Positions 6,934 through 16,517 of a stretch of 64,000 nucleotides of DNA are shown here, in pieces (the stretch's first letter is position 1; each line of letters begins with the position of its first letter). Made by a program: the position numbers and the translations under genes. Source of the stretch: Candidatus Bilophila faecipullorum (GTDB lineage Bacteria; Desulfobacterota; Desulfovibrionia; Desulfovibrionales; Desulfovibrionaceae); the NCBI GenBank assembly GCA_944326695.1, contig CALVEZ010000013.1, positions 16,984 through 80,983 on the forward strand, in the 5' to 3' direction. Below the pieces are notes generated by a model. That model was not told where the DNA came from. It saw only the letters and a list, made by a program, of their open reading frames with translations, and did no database searches.

Positions 6934-8844
6934 ATGGCTTACACGAAACCGATGGTCATGGTCTTTCAGGAATACGCCCAAACATCCAGCAAAGCGCAGT
7001 CGGCAACATTATCGCCGTGCATTATCGGCCCATGCTATCATATTGTTGATGCCGTAGAAGATGAAACGCTTGCCCTGCTCGGCAAGTATGATTCTTCCAT
7101 TGAGAGGGCTTTTTTCCCAAATAATGAGCCTGGCGCCAAAATCATTGAAGATTCCGTATCGATCCGTCTCAAGGCAGTTCGGGCCGTACTCGTGTCCGAT
7201 GTGGTTCTCGCCGGCACCAGCAAAGACAACGCCATCGTCTTTGATGACGGAGAATTTCCGGAGGACGTGGAAATCGGCGACTATGTAAAGATATCGGAAG
7301 TGTCCGTTCCAGAGTCTCCGGTCAGGAGCGGGAGAGAATACCGCGTTATTGAAACCAATGTCGGTACGCGTACCCTGTTGCTCAATTATACACTTCCTGA
7401 AGGTTCCGCATTTTCGGCCACCATTGAGCGGGGTATAGATGAACTGCTGCTCGCGACCGACACGCCCGGCATTTCCATGGACGTTTCGGGAGAAAACATC
7501 AGTATGGTTGGCCTCAAGGTCAGGGTCGGTTCGAAGGACTGCACAGTTTCAGCTGCGGAAGTGTATCTTGGGTACAAGGCTCTGCGGCAAGATTTGTCTA
7601 CGATGGGCAGCATCTCTGACGTAAACGAAATTGAGGGAAAACTCGGTAAAATTACGCCGGAAAACCCGCTGGCCTATGGCGTAAATGTCGCTCTGGCAAA
7701 TACAACGGTTGCGGTCAAGTTCGTAGCCGTGGAATCCGATGATCTTGTCGGGTACACCGCAGCGAAAGACCGTATCGAGCTGGAGGACCCGGTTTATGCC
7801 ATTGTACCGTTAACCCAGAACAGTGGCGTGCTGAGTATGGTCAAGAACCATTGCGAACAGCTGTCTCAGCCGGAAAAGGGCAGATGGCGCATCTGCCTGG
7901 GCAGCTCACCGTTGGTGACAAGCAAGAAACTTGCTGATGGTTCGGCCAAACTTGGCAGGGATGGAAGCGATGATTTTTGCGTACTTACCTCCGCCACGGA
8001 GACGACGTTCATGTCTGGCGGCGTTGCGGCTGGAGATGCCCTGACGCTTGTTGACGGCAGTGGCATACAGCATACCTATACAGTTGCCTCAGTGGTTTCT
8101 GAAGACAAACTGACGGTAGTACAGTCCACTCCTTTTGATGAACCTGCGTTCAGTGAAAGCGGCACCTACGCGTTTTCCATCACCAGACAGCTGGAAAAAC
8201 TGGCTCAGGCAGAAGAGATTGCGGCGACATCCCGATCGTTCGGGTCTTCCCGGTTTGTTCATGTCTGGCCTGATGTATGCGTTATCGACGGAGTAGAACT
8301 GCCCGGCTATTACCTGGCCTGCGCCGTGGCAGGCGGCATAGGCGGACTGGCCAGCCATTATCCCTTCACCAATCTTTCCATGTCCGGCATCGAGGCCGTG
8401 AAGCATTCCGGCGATTATTTCAGCGGAGAACAGCTGGATGTCATCGCGGGAGGGGGCACCTTTATTTTTATACAGGACAGCAGCGCGGGTGTGCCTTATG
8501 TCCGCCACCAGCTGACCACGGACATGTCCACGACGGAGATGTGCGAGCTGTCGCTGGTCAAGAATTTCGACTACGTCAGCTACTGCTGCCGAGACGCCAT
8601 GGCTCCGTTCATCGGCAAGTATAATATCGTGCCCTCCACGCTCGCTTCATGCCGCACATCGCTCGCCGCAACGCTGGAAAGTCTCAAATTGGACAATCAG
8701 CCCAAAATAGGCGCTCGTGTATTGGCTTACTCCATTGAAAGCGTCGCACAACTAGAAAGCGACCGTACGCGCATTGAGATGTACGCCAACGTGACCTTTC
8801 CTTATCCTCTTAATACGATTGGCTTGCACATCGTGAGCCAGTAG
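6934..8844 (+). CDS. Tail sheath protein
   Basis: Contractile sheath subunit. The start at MAYTKPMVMVFQEY is preferred because AGGCAGG lies just upstream; an in-frame ATG at 6910 is the alternative. About 636 residues, larger than simple sheaths, with a variable middle (about 100-400). The conserved C-terminal sheath domain has GGIGGLASHYPFTN, GGTFIFIQDSS and a final KIGARVLAY...ANVTFPYPLNTIGLHI block typical of the family. It is followed by the tube gene, the usual order. It shows that the phage has a contractile tail. Confidence 0.9.
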   Translation: MAYTKPMVMVFQEYAQTSSKAQSATLSPCIIGPCYHIVDAVEDETLALLGKYDSSIERAFFPNNEPGAKIIEDSVSIRLKAVRAVLVSDVVLAGTSKDNAIVFDDGEFPEDVEIGDYVKISEVSVPESPVRSGREYRVIETNVGTRTLLLNYTLPEGSAFSATIERGIDELLLATDTPGISMDVSGENISMVGLKVRVGSKDCTVSAAEVYLGYKALRQDLSTMGSISDVNEIEGKLGKITPENPLAYGVNVALANTTVAVKFVAVESDDLVGYTAAKDRIELEDPVYAIVPLTQNSGVLSMVKNHCEQLSQPEKGRWRICLGSSPLVTSKKLADGSAKLGRDGSDDFCVLTSATETTFMSGGVAAGDALTLVDGSGIQHTYTVASVVSEDKLTVVQSTPFDEPAFSESGTYAFSITRQLEKLAQAEEIAATSRSFGSSRFVHVWPDVCVIDGVELPGYYLACAVAGGIGGLASHYPFTNLSMSGIEAVKHSGDYFSGEQLDVIAGGGTFIFIQDSSAGVPYVRHQLTTDMSTTEMCELSLVKNFDYVSYCCRDAMAPFIGKYNIVPSTLASCRTSLAATLESLKLDNQPKIGARVLAYSIESVAQLESDRTRIEMYANVTFPYPLNTIGLHIVSQ

Positions 8845-8852
8845 GAGGCAAG

Positions 8853-9560
8853 ATGTTTGCTCCCGTCAGCAAGATGAATGCCGCAAGCCCCGTTTCGGAT
8901 ATTTCGGGGTGGGTATCGGCGTATAAGGAAGCATTTGTCGAACACCAGCACGACCTGTCGCAGTTGACTCTCGTCCTGCCGGATGACTGCCTTATTGTGG
9001 TAGGGCCGCCCCGGCTGGCGCATGCCTCTGGGGACAGCGCCTTTCATCCCGTGGGATTCATCAATAACCTGCAGTACACGGAAACCAGACAGGTTCAGCC
9101 GCTCAAGGCTTTAGGCTCCAGACGGCATATTTTTTCAGCTACCAACGCACCTGTTCAGGGCAGCATCGCCCGAATGCTGCTGCTCGGGCGCAATCTCCTG
9201 AACAGTTTTTATACCGAAGCGGAAATTCCCACCGCCATTTCTGATCGCAACAGCAAGTACGCCGGGACCGGTGACGCAACCTGGTGGGCCAATATTGAGG
9301 AAGATCTTTTCCGAATTCCTTTCGGGCTTGGGATCATTTATGGAACGCCAGCGGCTATGGCAGCCGACAGCGGCGTCATGGCCGGTGCTGAATACCTGGA
9401 GGTGTGCACTCTGGTCAACCGCAGCGTCAGCTCGGCAGCCGGGCAAGCCATGGTCATGGAGCAGGTGGCCTTTATGGCTGACCGGGTTCTTCCCTGGGAC
9501 TCTTACGGCAGTCTGCCCGAAGGTGTGGTGGACAGCCCAATGTCTATCGGTGTGGAATAG
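8853..9560 (+). CDS. Tail tube protein candidate
   Basis: Encodes 235 residues, eight bases after the sheath. Segments such as NNLQYTETRQVQPLKALGSRRHIFSA and the small-residue loops fit a tube subunit (jelly-roll-like beta protein). Tube genes generally follow sheath genes. No single diagnostic motif seen, so assignment relies on order and style. Confidence 0.65.
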   Translation: MFAPVSKMNAASPVSDISGWVSAYKEAFVEHQHDLSQLTLVLPDDCLIVVGPPRLAHASGDSAFHPVGFINNLQYTETRQVQPLKALGSRRHIFSATNAPVQGSIARMLLLGRNLLNSFYTEAEIPTAISDRNSKYAGTGDATWWANIEEDLFRIPFGLGIIYGTPAAMAADSGVMAGAEYLEVCTLVNRSVSSAAGQAMVMEQVAFMADRVLPWDSYGSLPEGVVDSPMSIGVE

Positions 9561-9561
9561 T

Positions 9562-10602
9562 ATGGACATCGAGACGGGTACCATCATTTCAGTCAATGTC
9601 GCCAAGGGAGTCTGTGATATACTGCTTCCCAAGGGAGCGTTTCTATACGACGTCCCCATTCTGGGGACGGCCGGCAGCGCGCACTCTGGAGGATACAGCT
9701 GGCTTTCCGACTATAGAGGAGCAGTGGCCGCGATCATCCGTATTAATGGAACGCCTTATATCCTGGCAACAGTGCCCGTGCCTTCCGTACCAAAGGTTCC
9801 TACCTCACCTGAAGTGACTTCCACACAGACAGGGGAAGGGAATACTCTGACTTACGGCAGGGAGTCAGGCACGCATGATTACTCCGGGGGACGGGGAAAC
9901 GCGTTTCTTCCCGGCGATAAATACCTTGCGGCGGATGGCGGGGCGGAACTGCTTTTGGGACGCGAGGGTTTTGTTGTCCTCAAGGCGTCTTCCCTGGCGC
10001 AGATCATCATGTCCGCATTGCGTGATAATCTGCGCATCGTGGCAAGAGAATTTGAACTATTCACCGATTTCGGAGTAGTACGCTGTTCCCACGCGGGAGA
10101 CGGCAGAACAGGACTAACTATAGAGGGAGGAGCGGAATACGGAACGGAGGCCGCCCCTGACGGGGGCGTATCCACGGTACATCTGCATATGGGAGATACG
10201 CCGGATGCGCCTGAGGCACGGTTCGGTGTACGGGTGAACAGTGTGGACGGCGCCGAATTTGTCGGGCTTGTATTCCGTAAGGATGGAGTACTTGTTCTCG
10301 GTACTTCGAAAGACGCCATTTTTTCCGTTGGGAAGGATTGTTCCGTGACTATTGAAGGTGATTCGATCTTGCAGGTGGCGGGAAGCGAGATAGTCGAGGT
10401 CGGAGGAGAAGAACGCTCCGTGATTGGGAAACGGGAGCTGACGACGACTGCTGATGAAACTCACTCCGTAGGCGGAGATATGAATTTGCAGGTCGCCGGC
10501 ACACTGAATATAGGCGCGGGAGGTATTTCCATCAGTTCAAGTAAGGGAGGTGGTGCCCCCTGTACTCTGACCTGTTCCTCTCTCAATATAGTCAAAGGAT
10601 AG
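9562..10602 (+). CDS. Baseplate central spike protein (gpV / gp5-like)
   Basis: Encodes 346 residues from an ATG directly after the tube stop. The N-terminal region (about 1-75) has the alternating beta pattern of an OB-fold (GTIISVNVAKGVCDILLP, YRGAVAAIIRINGTPYILA). The C-terminal third (about 255-346) is a run of short repeated beta steps (ILQVAGSEIVEVGGEERSV, MNLQVAGTLNIGAGG), as in the triple-stranded beta-helix of spike proteins. It would form the membrane-puncturing needle below the tube. A PAAR-like tip gene lies two genes downstream. Confidence 0.75.
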   Translation: MDIETGTIISVNVAKGVCDILLPKGAFLYDVPILGTAGSAHSGGYSWLSDYRGAVAAIIRINGTPYILATVPVPSVPKVPTSPEVTSTQTGEGNTLTYGRESGTHDYSGGRGNAFLPGDKYLAADGGAELLLGREGFVVLKASSLAQIIMSALRDNLRIVAREFELFTDFGVVRCSHAGDGRTGLTIEGGAEYGTEAAPDGGVSTVHLHMGDTPDAPEARFGVRVNSVDGAEFVGLVFRKDGVLVLGTSKDAIFSVGKDCSVTIEGDSILQVAGSEIVEVGGEERSVIGKRELTTTADETHSVGGDMNLQVAGTLNIGAGGISISSSKGGGAPCTLTCSSLNIVKG

Positions 10603-10605
10603 GCC

Positions 10606-11418
10606 ATGCCGTGCGATGAAGGTTATACCCCTGTGTTCGGCGGCCTTTGTGTCAAAACCACAACACTCAAGAAAGTATATAACCCGAAGATACCTCCAGC
10701 CGTACATCCCTACACATCTCCGGCTTGTGAAGCCGCGCTCTCCGCTCTGGGGTCGGCAAGCTCGGCAATGGACGCAGCTCTGGCCGTACCCAAAAAGCTG
10801 TTCGCCCAGGCACGGCGTCTGCTGGGGTATCCGACGGAGCTCGCCCAGCAGGCCATATCCGCAGCGACTGCGGCTTTGGCGGACGCATCCAGAGCCATTG
10901 ATGACCTGCTTGACGTAGGGGGTGACCTGCGCCGTGCCTTGGAAGCTGTGCTGGATTGTCCTTTGCTTGCCGACAGTGACCTTGGAAAAGAGGTCGCTGA
11001 CATACTGGATACATTGGATATGGGCGGGGATGTGACTTCGCAGGTACGGGGGCTGAGCAGACAGTTTTCCTCCGGTGCAAGCGAAGCTCTTGATGCGGCC
11101 TTGGAAAGTCCGACGGCTCAGCTGGCTAATATGAGCAAGGTTTATGACGAAGCTCTGCAACGGGGCGGTATTAATGATCTTGTCAATAAAGTCAGGGGAT
11201 TGCGGAAATGTGTGGATGATTTGTGCCGAGGATACGAGATAGCCGACAGACTGCCTAAAAGCGCTGACGCAATGCTGGCAGAGATAGGGGCGAAGGTTGA
11301 TGAAACTTCGGGTGAGGTAATGGCCTCATTGGCCAATGCGGCGGACGAAACCCAACAGGCGGGTAGAGAAGCCCTGGAAGAGTTCCGGGCGCTCGCTGAA
11401 ACGGTAAGGTCGGAGTAG
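10606..11418 (+). CDS. Helical virion protein between spike and PAAR tip
   Basis: Not recognised. Encodes 270 residues: a short Cys-containing N-terminus (PCDEGYTPVFGGLCV) followed by almost continuous Ala/Leu/Asp helices with coiled-coil character (about 50-270). It is placed between spike and tip genes and packed without gaps, so it may join the spike complex, act as its chaperone, or be ejected. Confidence 0.55.
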   Translation: MPCDEGYTPVFGGLCVKTTTLKKVYNPKIPPAVHPYTSPACEAALSALGSASSAMDAALAVPKKLFAQARRLLGYPTELAQQAISAATAALADASRAIDDLLDVGGDLRRALEAVLDCPLLADSDLGKEVADILDTLDMGGDVTSQVRGLSRQFSSGASEALDAALESPTAQLANMSKVYDEALQRGGINDLVNKVRGLRKCVDDLCRGYEIADRLPKSADAMLAEIGAKVDETSGEVMASLANAADETQQAGREALEEFRALAETVRSE

Positions 11419-11420
11419 CC

Positions 11421-11705
11421 GTGTTGCCTGTGGCGTGTGTGGGCGACAGTTTTTCCGGATACTGCTCCGCCTGCGAGCAGACGGTTCAGGGGATCATGGT
11501 GGAAGGAGAGTTCGTCTCCATTGAAGGGAAGAATATCTGTGTCACAGGCAGCATGGGCCGGGGAAACTGCGGACATACATGTACGGCTCAAGGCACATCG
11601 GTTGTGACGATTCAGGGTAACTCTGTTGTCCGCGTAGGCGATGCGGTCACGGGAACCATCACAGGAACAATAATAAGCGGCAGTGACTTCTGCAGCTGGG
11701 ATTAA
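11421..11705 (+). CDS. PAAR-like spike-tip protein
   Basis: Encodes 94 residues with the PAAR layout: two VGD/RVGD turns (ACVGDSFSG near the start and VVRVGDAVTG near residue 72), repeated short hydrophobic-Gly steps, and a central CGHTC. The His and Cys residues could bind the tip metal. Such proteins (T4 gp5.4 type) sharpen the central spike. It follows the spike gene cluster and is followed one base later by the tail chaperone. The start is GTG with moderate support. Confidence 0.8.
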   Translation: MLPVACVGDSFSGYCSACEQTVQGIMVEGEFVSIEGKNICVTGSMGRGNCGHTCTAQGTSVVTIQGNSVVRVGDAVTGTITGTIISGSDFCSWD

Positions 11706-11706
11706 C

Positions 11707-12327
11707 ATGATAGATATTCGCAGTGCGAAAAGCAGATATGGAAACGGCACGCGCCCGCAGACGGATGTCACGCCCGAGGCATCGTCCAATATTTCTTCTC
11801 CCGAGGAACAAATCGGAGAAAAAGAACTGGCGTCGTCAGGTGCGCTGGACGGGCTGGAGCAGGCCGTCATCGGGCAGTACCTGGAATACCTTGAAAAGCG
11901 CGGGATAAGGCGGGAAGATCTGGCCGTTATCCTTGATACGCTCATTGCCACAGGAAATGTAAGCTATTCTTGCAAGATCCTCGGGCGTATCGAAATTGAA
12001 CTGGTTATGCGCAGCACGGCGATGAACGAATCCATTACCCGCCGTCTTGATGAGGAGTTTGCGGGGCGCCAGGACGTATCCGTCATGCGCTACAGCAACC
12101 GCCAGGCTATTCTTAACCTGGCAGCCTCCCTGCGCCGCCACGGGAACGATTCCTATTCCGTGACTACGGAAGAAGAGCTTGACGCCGCGATTCAGAGAAT
12201 TCTGGCTCTTCCGTATGTCGTATCTTCCGCCATGGTTGAACAACTTGCCGTTTTTGACCGCGCGCTGGCTGTGGCCACGTCTTCGTGGGGCATCAAAAAT
12301 TTTACCGGACCCGGCTCGGCAGATTAA
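11707..12327 (+). CDS. Tail assembly chaperone, upstream (G-like) frame
   Basis: Encodes 206 residues when read in a single frame. It lies directly before a second overlapping ORF and then the tape-measure candidate, the classical arrangement of tail assembly chaperones. Near its 3' end the in-frame sequence A AAT TTT (12297-12303) is a canonical X XXY YYZ slippery heptamer, 21 nt before the stop codon. A -1 shift there would fuse residues 1-199 to the downstream frame and yield a protein of about 342 residues. The protein itself is helical without known catalytic motifs. Confidence 0.75.
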   Translation: MIDIRSAKSRYGNGTRPQTDVTPEASSNISSPEEQIGEKELASSGALDGLEQAVIGQYLEYLEKRGIRREDLAVILDTLIATGNVSYSCKILGRIEIELVMRSTAMNESITRRLDEEFAGRQDVSVMRYSNRQAILNLAASLRRHGNDSYSVTTEEELDAAIQRILALPYVVSSAMVEQLAVFDRALAVATSSWGIKNFTGPGSAD

Positions 12328-12734
12328 GGGCTCTGCAGCTGATGCAGGCCGGTGTTCTGCATGATGCCGGGAGCATTGAGACGCACCTCCTGCTGCTTCA
12401 TGCCGAGGCCGGGGACTCTTTCCATCGGGCATACGACATCTGGAGGGCCGAGCGCCTGCTCCACCTCGAAGAGCTGGTATGGCTGCTGGTTGCGGATGGA
12501 AAGGAGTCTCCCTCTGTCCGGCAGTATCTGTCGGATGCCCGTTCCCGTTTCCTGGAAATTCAGAAGCTGGCTTTTTCGTGTGAAGAGTCTCCCACTGAAA
12601 AAAAGGTTCCCGTTCCTTCGGATGAAGATCGTCTTGCGTATCTAAGGTGTTTTAATCGCGGATATGGTTCGCTGGATGAAATTCTGACCAGAATGAAGGC
12701 CATCGGAAAGGCTGCTGGAAGAGGGGAAGCATGA
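12285..12734 (+). CDS. Tail assembly chaperone, frameshift (T-like) extension
   Basis: This -1 frame ORF overlaps the previous gene's end and extends 143 codons past the slippery site at 12297. Its only early start is a poor GTG at 12285; the first ATG (12342) has a weakly placed AAGGG. Expression as a frameshift fusion is therefore more likely. The encoded extension is helical (residues such as HLLLLHAEAGDSFHRAYDI). It overlaps the next gene's ATG by four bases. Confidence 0.7.
   Translation: MGHQKFYRTRLGRLRALQLMQAGVLHDAGSIETHLLLLHAEAGDSFHRAYDIWRAERLLHLEELVWLLVADGKESPSVRQYLSDARSRFLEIQKLAFSCEESPTEKKVPVPSDEDRLAYLRCFNRGYGSLDEILTRMKAIGKAAGRGEA
12297..12303 (+). promoter_or_regulatory. Predicted -1 ribosomal frameshift site AAATTTT
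   Basis: In the zero frame the heptamer reads A AAT TTT. After tRNA slippage the codons are AAA and TTT, both still well paired. The zero-frame stop follows at 12325. Downstream, a small CTGCA/TGCAG hairpin near 12333-12347 and CCGGC/GCCGG pairing could act as stimulators. Confidence 0.65.
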
Positions 12735-15700
12735 TGCCGGATTATGTTACGCCATTTACGTCCTGGGGCGTTACGCCGACACTGTCGGACGGCTCGAATC
12801 TTCTGGCCATGAGCTACATGGCCGGAGGGCAGATGGCCTATATGCCGCAGCCCCAGTATCTCACCCCCGCAGTCTATGGGGCTTACCGTACTATTCCCAT
12901 GGCGTCATCCACTGCGCAGCCCCAGGCTTCGCAGCACACTGGCATATTGCAAAGCTACCTTGCCTATAACCGGGGGGCGCTGCCGTTCATGGCACCCTAT
13001 ACGGTCAATACCTATAACCCTGTAGCGGATCAGCAGGCCGTTTTCAGTCTGGCGACCAGACGTTTTCAAGATCAGTTTTCCGCGGCCAAATGGACACTCG
13101 GTGACTTCGGGCTGCGCACGGCGCTCGGGCTGTTCGGAGGTGCTCCAGGGTTCGTGGCCAGCGCGTTGCTGCCTGACGTGGCATCTCCATACGTCAGCCG
13201 AGTACGTGACATGCGGGAGATTCAAAATCTGACCATGTCTAAGATTGTCAGCGGCGGAGAGGAAAATGCCGCCATGGGCATGGGATTCAATGCACGTTCC
13301 GCACGACAGATCGACAGCTTCATCCGTCGGAGTTCCGCCGGGGACGCGATTTTCAATGACGGCGATTATCGGCGGCTTCTGGAGCTCGGTGTTCGCAACG
13401 GGCTTTTCGATTATGCCAATAACGCATGGCAGTACAAGGATATCCTGAAAAAGCTGCGGAATACCATGACGACCATGATGGAAGTGGTAGGCTCCTCCGA
13501 TTTTGAGGATCTGGTCGGAGAGTTCAAGCGACTTCAGACCATGGGGGCCTCTGTCGGGCAGTTTTCAACCATTGCGCGCAAGGAAAATTTATATAGCCGC
13601 ATGACCGGCCTGAGCCACCGGGATATGGTCGATACATACGGGCAGCAGGGAGCGGTCATTTTTACCGGGGCTGGACTGTCGGGATATCAGGGGTCGCTCA
13701 GCGCCATGGCCAATGCCGCAATGGTGACCTATGCCCAGCGGACGGGATTGATTTCGGCATCAAGTCTGGCCCGCAAGGGGGGGATATCCGGGTATACGCA
13801 ATCACTGACGGCTCAGGATGCCGGATACCTTGATACCATGAAGGATTATCTGCTGCCGTACTTTGCGAATGAAGACTTCACAGGGATTGACCCGGGCAAG
13901 AACTTCGAGAGTCTGTTGAGTAACAGGAACCCGCTGCAGTTACTCGGTGCTTCCGCCGCGCGTATCAAGGATGGCGTGGCACTGGTCAATTATCAGGCCA
14001 ATCGCAATTCCCTGATGAGTGATCTTATTGATCGTTTCGGTGTTGATACCGTGGAGATGTCCAGCGCGTTTCTGGCTGGAAGGCAGGCCGGATTCTCCGG
14101 GCCGGAGGCTTTGCGCATAGGCCTCCAGTTGGGAGGACTCAGCGCAGAGGCCGCACGTGACAAAGCCGCATGGTATCTCAGCGACGATTTTCAGGAACAG
14201 GTCATGCGAGAAGCTGCCAAGGCTCGCCAGAAACGGAGGGAAGAGCGCGAACTGGAAAATAATCCGGTTCGTCAGGCCTGGCTTGGTATAAAGAAAGGCT
14301 GGACGGGAGTAGCGGAGGCTACCTGGGGAGCTCTGGCGGACTCTCATGCCAGGCGTACTGAAATAGCCGAAGCCCATAAGGCGGGCATGGCTGTCAGTAC
14401 CAATGCCGTCTTACTGGCTCAAAACGAACTTGGAGCAATGGCTGGAGCATCAATTACCGATAATGAGCTCAGCGCGGCGGAACTGGAAGGAGTCCTCGGC
14501 CCTACAATTCGGAATGAAGGCAGCGGCAGGCTGGATGCCCGCAATTTCAGAGTTCTGAAAGACGGTTCCGTACAACCCCATTTCGGAGATTACGGGGGGG
14601 CATCGTACGGCGGAATCCAGTTCAATGCGGTAAATATCGTCAGGTTCCTCAAGGCCAACAAACAGTTCGGCAGCCGTCTTGAAGAGCTGGGTGTCACGGA
14701 GCAGGTTCTGAAGGATGTTGCCGACACCTATGGCAAAGGCAAGGCGTGGCATCGCGGAGAGAAGATAGAAGGGCGGCAGGCCGCTTCTGTCATCACGCTG
14801 GGAAATGCCGTCAGCAGTCTCATGGAAGATGACAGTTTTCGCAGGGCATACCTGCAGGAAGCGAAGCACGAATATTACGATAATCTTTCGGAGGTTATAC
14901 GCAGACGTGCGGAACAGGGAAACGCTTCCGCGCAGAAAGTTCGAGAACTTTTCGGGGACGAACGGATGCGGCGGTTCGTTTTTGACATCGCCGTACCGCA
15001 CGGAGTTACGGGAGCGGCAAATCTGCTTGAAAGCTGGGCTAAAAATTTCAGTTCTCCTGAAGAGCTGCGGCAGCGCATGGCGCAAAACCCGTTTGCAGTC
15101 ATGGAAGATATCTCTGTCCATGCCCCCATGCAGGAAAGGTACAGGGAACGTCTCAGAAAGACGGCAGGAGAACTTCTGCGCCGTGGCAGCGGCAGCCGTG
15201 TCAGCAGGGAGACAAACGCTTTTTATGCCTCCATGCGCAGGATGCGCGATGATGAGGCCGCCCACCTTCAACGGATACTTTCTGAAAGCAGAGAACCGCA
15301 GACGGCGGAAAATCTGCGCCAGGAACTGGAGAAGATAGCACCGGGGAATTTTGTCTCTTCCGAGGATGCGGGAACTCTGGCGGCCAGATTACGGGATACC
15401 GCAGAGCGTATCGGACATGAAGACATGCTTTTTACGCAGTATCCACTGGCGTCGAGTGTCGAACTGGCGAGAGTCCTGAGCCGCACCGTGAAAGGGGAGG
15501 GGTATCGGGGCTGGAAGAAGAAACTGGAGGAAAATCCCCGTTTGAGAGAACAGGTACAGGCCGTACTTGCGGGGGGAACGTTTGAAGAACGTGTCAGGGA
15601 GCGGGCTCGTACTGCGCTGGAACGGTCACAGAAGGAACTGAATCTTTACTCAGTGCGGACCACTGAAGGTTTCAGCGATGCCTTCCTGTCCGAATTCCTG

Positions 15701-16516
15701 AGAAACTCAAACTCGTCAGGCAAGTCAGTTTTCCTTGAGGCAATGCGCGCTGAACCTTCAACGATGGTGCCCCTTGCCATGCTGCAGCGGCATCTCTCCC
15801 GTAGAATCCGAGGTGATGCCGATGCATCGGAGCGCGGTAAACTGGATGAAAAAATATACAGACTTGCCGGGCAGCTTGGGATAGGCCGTGAAGATATGGC
15901 GGCAATGATTCGCTCTGGAGACGACAGACTCCGCCTTGATGGTCAGGGGATACGTGTCGGCAAAAAGGAGCTCGCCGCAAAAGCCCTTGAGGAAGTCCGA
16001 CTGCAGGACACATCGTCTCTGAGTATTGAGCAGGCATGGAAAGCATACCGGCATTATCGGGAGAGGATGGCGGCTTTCCAGCTGGCCGCCAACCGGGACA
16101 GCATCGACAGGTTCGCGGCGCATATTGGCGTGACGGGAGAAGACCTGCGAGCCTATGCCGATCGGCGTCATCTTCCTGAAGAAACCCGGCGGCGTCTTGA
16201 GAGACTTTCCGGCAGAGACAAGGAAACACTTGAAAGTCTGCGCCGTCAGGGAATCGGAGATATGGGAGTCGAGGGCTACTCCGGCTTGCGGGGCGGCGTA
16301 CTTGCTGGCGAGTTGGACGGTCCGTCTCCTGAGTTCAACTACGCGGATACCGTCAGAGCCTTTCAGAATGTGGTCATGGCTTCAGCAGGGCGGGCATCTG
16401 GTTCCCATGCGCCTGTCACGGACGCCACCATGCGGCAGCTGCAGCAGACCATGAGTACCCTGGATGAAAGCACACGCGCTCTGACGGATGCAGTCCGATA
16501 TATGAACAGGCGGTAA
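12731..16516 (+). CDS. Tape-measure candidate with an embedded wall-hydrolase-like domain
   Basis: Encodes 1261 residues, the longest gene of the element, placed directly after the chaperone pair where tape-measure genes lie. The first 150 residues are Tyr/Pro/Gly rich; the remainder is mostly helical. At about residues 590-760 a segment with NEGSG, then FGDYGGASYGGIQFN and a long helical part resembles the glycosidase domains found in some phage tail proteins (catalytic Glu followed by a SYGxxQ block). It could open peptidoglycan during DNA entry. The C-terminal end is again helical. Both roles are inferred. Confidence 0.7.
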   Translation: MMPDYVTPFTSWGVTPTLSDGSNLLAMSYMAGGQMAYMPQPQYLTPAVYGAYRTIPMASSTAQPQASQHTGILQSYLAYNRGALPFMAPYTVNTYNPVADQQAVFSLATRRFQDQFSAAKWTLGDFGLRTALGLFGGAPGFVASALLPDVASPYVSRVRDMREIQNLTMSKIVSGGEENAAMGMGFNARSARQIDSFIRRSSAGDAIFNDGDYRRLLELGVRNGLFDYANNAWQYKDILKKLRNTMTTMMEVVGSSDFEDLVGEFKRLQTMGASVGQFSTIARKENLYSRMTGLSHRDMVDTYGQQGAVIFTGAGLSGYQGSLSAMANAAMVTYAQRTGLISASSLARKGGISGYTQSLTAQDAGYLDTMKDYLLPYFANEDFTGIDPGKNFESLLSNRNPLQLLGASAARIKDGVALVNYQANRNSLMSDLIDRFGVDTVEMSSAFLAGRQAGFSGPEALRIGLQLGGLSAEAARDKAAWYLSDDFQEQVMREAAKARQKRREERELENNPVRQAWLGIKKGWTGVAEATWGALADSHARRTEIAEAHKAGMAVSTNAVLLAQNELGAMAGASITDNELSAAELEGVLGPTIRNEGSGRLDARNFRVLKDGSVQPHFGDYGGASYGGIQFNAVNIVRFLKANKQFGSRLEELGVTEQVLKDVADTYGKGKAWHRGEKIEGRQAASVITLGNAVSSLMEDDSFRRAYLQEAKHEYYDNLSEVIRRRAEQGNASAQKVRELFGDERMRRFVFDIAVPHGVTGAANLLESWAKNFSSPEELRQRMAQNPFAVMEDISVHAPMQERYRERLRKTAGELLRRGSGSRVSRETNAFYASMRRMRDDEAAHLQRILSESREPQTAENLRQELEKIAPGNFVSSEDAGTLAARLRDTAERIGHEDMLFTQYPLASSVELARVLSRTVKGEGYRGWKKKLEENPRLREQVQAVLAGGTFEERVRERARTALERSQKELNLYSVRTTEGFSDAFLSEFLRNSNSSGKSVFLEAMRAEPSTMVPLAMLQRHLSRRIRGDADASERGKLDEKIYRLAGQLGIGREDMAAMIRSGDDRLRLDGQGIRVGKKELAAKALEEVRLQDTSSLSIEQAWKAYRHYRERMAAFQLAANRDSIDRFAAHIGVTGEDLRAYADRRHLPEETRRRLERLSGRDKETLESLRRQGIGDMGVEGYSGLRGGVLAGELDGPSPEFNYADTVRAFQNVVMASAGRASGSHAPVTDATMRQLQQTMSTLDESTRALTDAVRYMNRR

Positions 16517-16517
16517 C

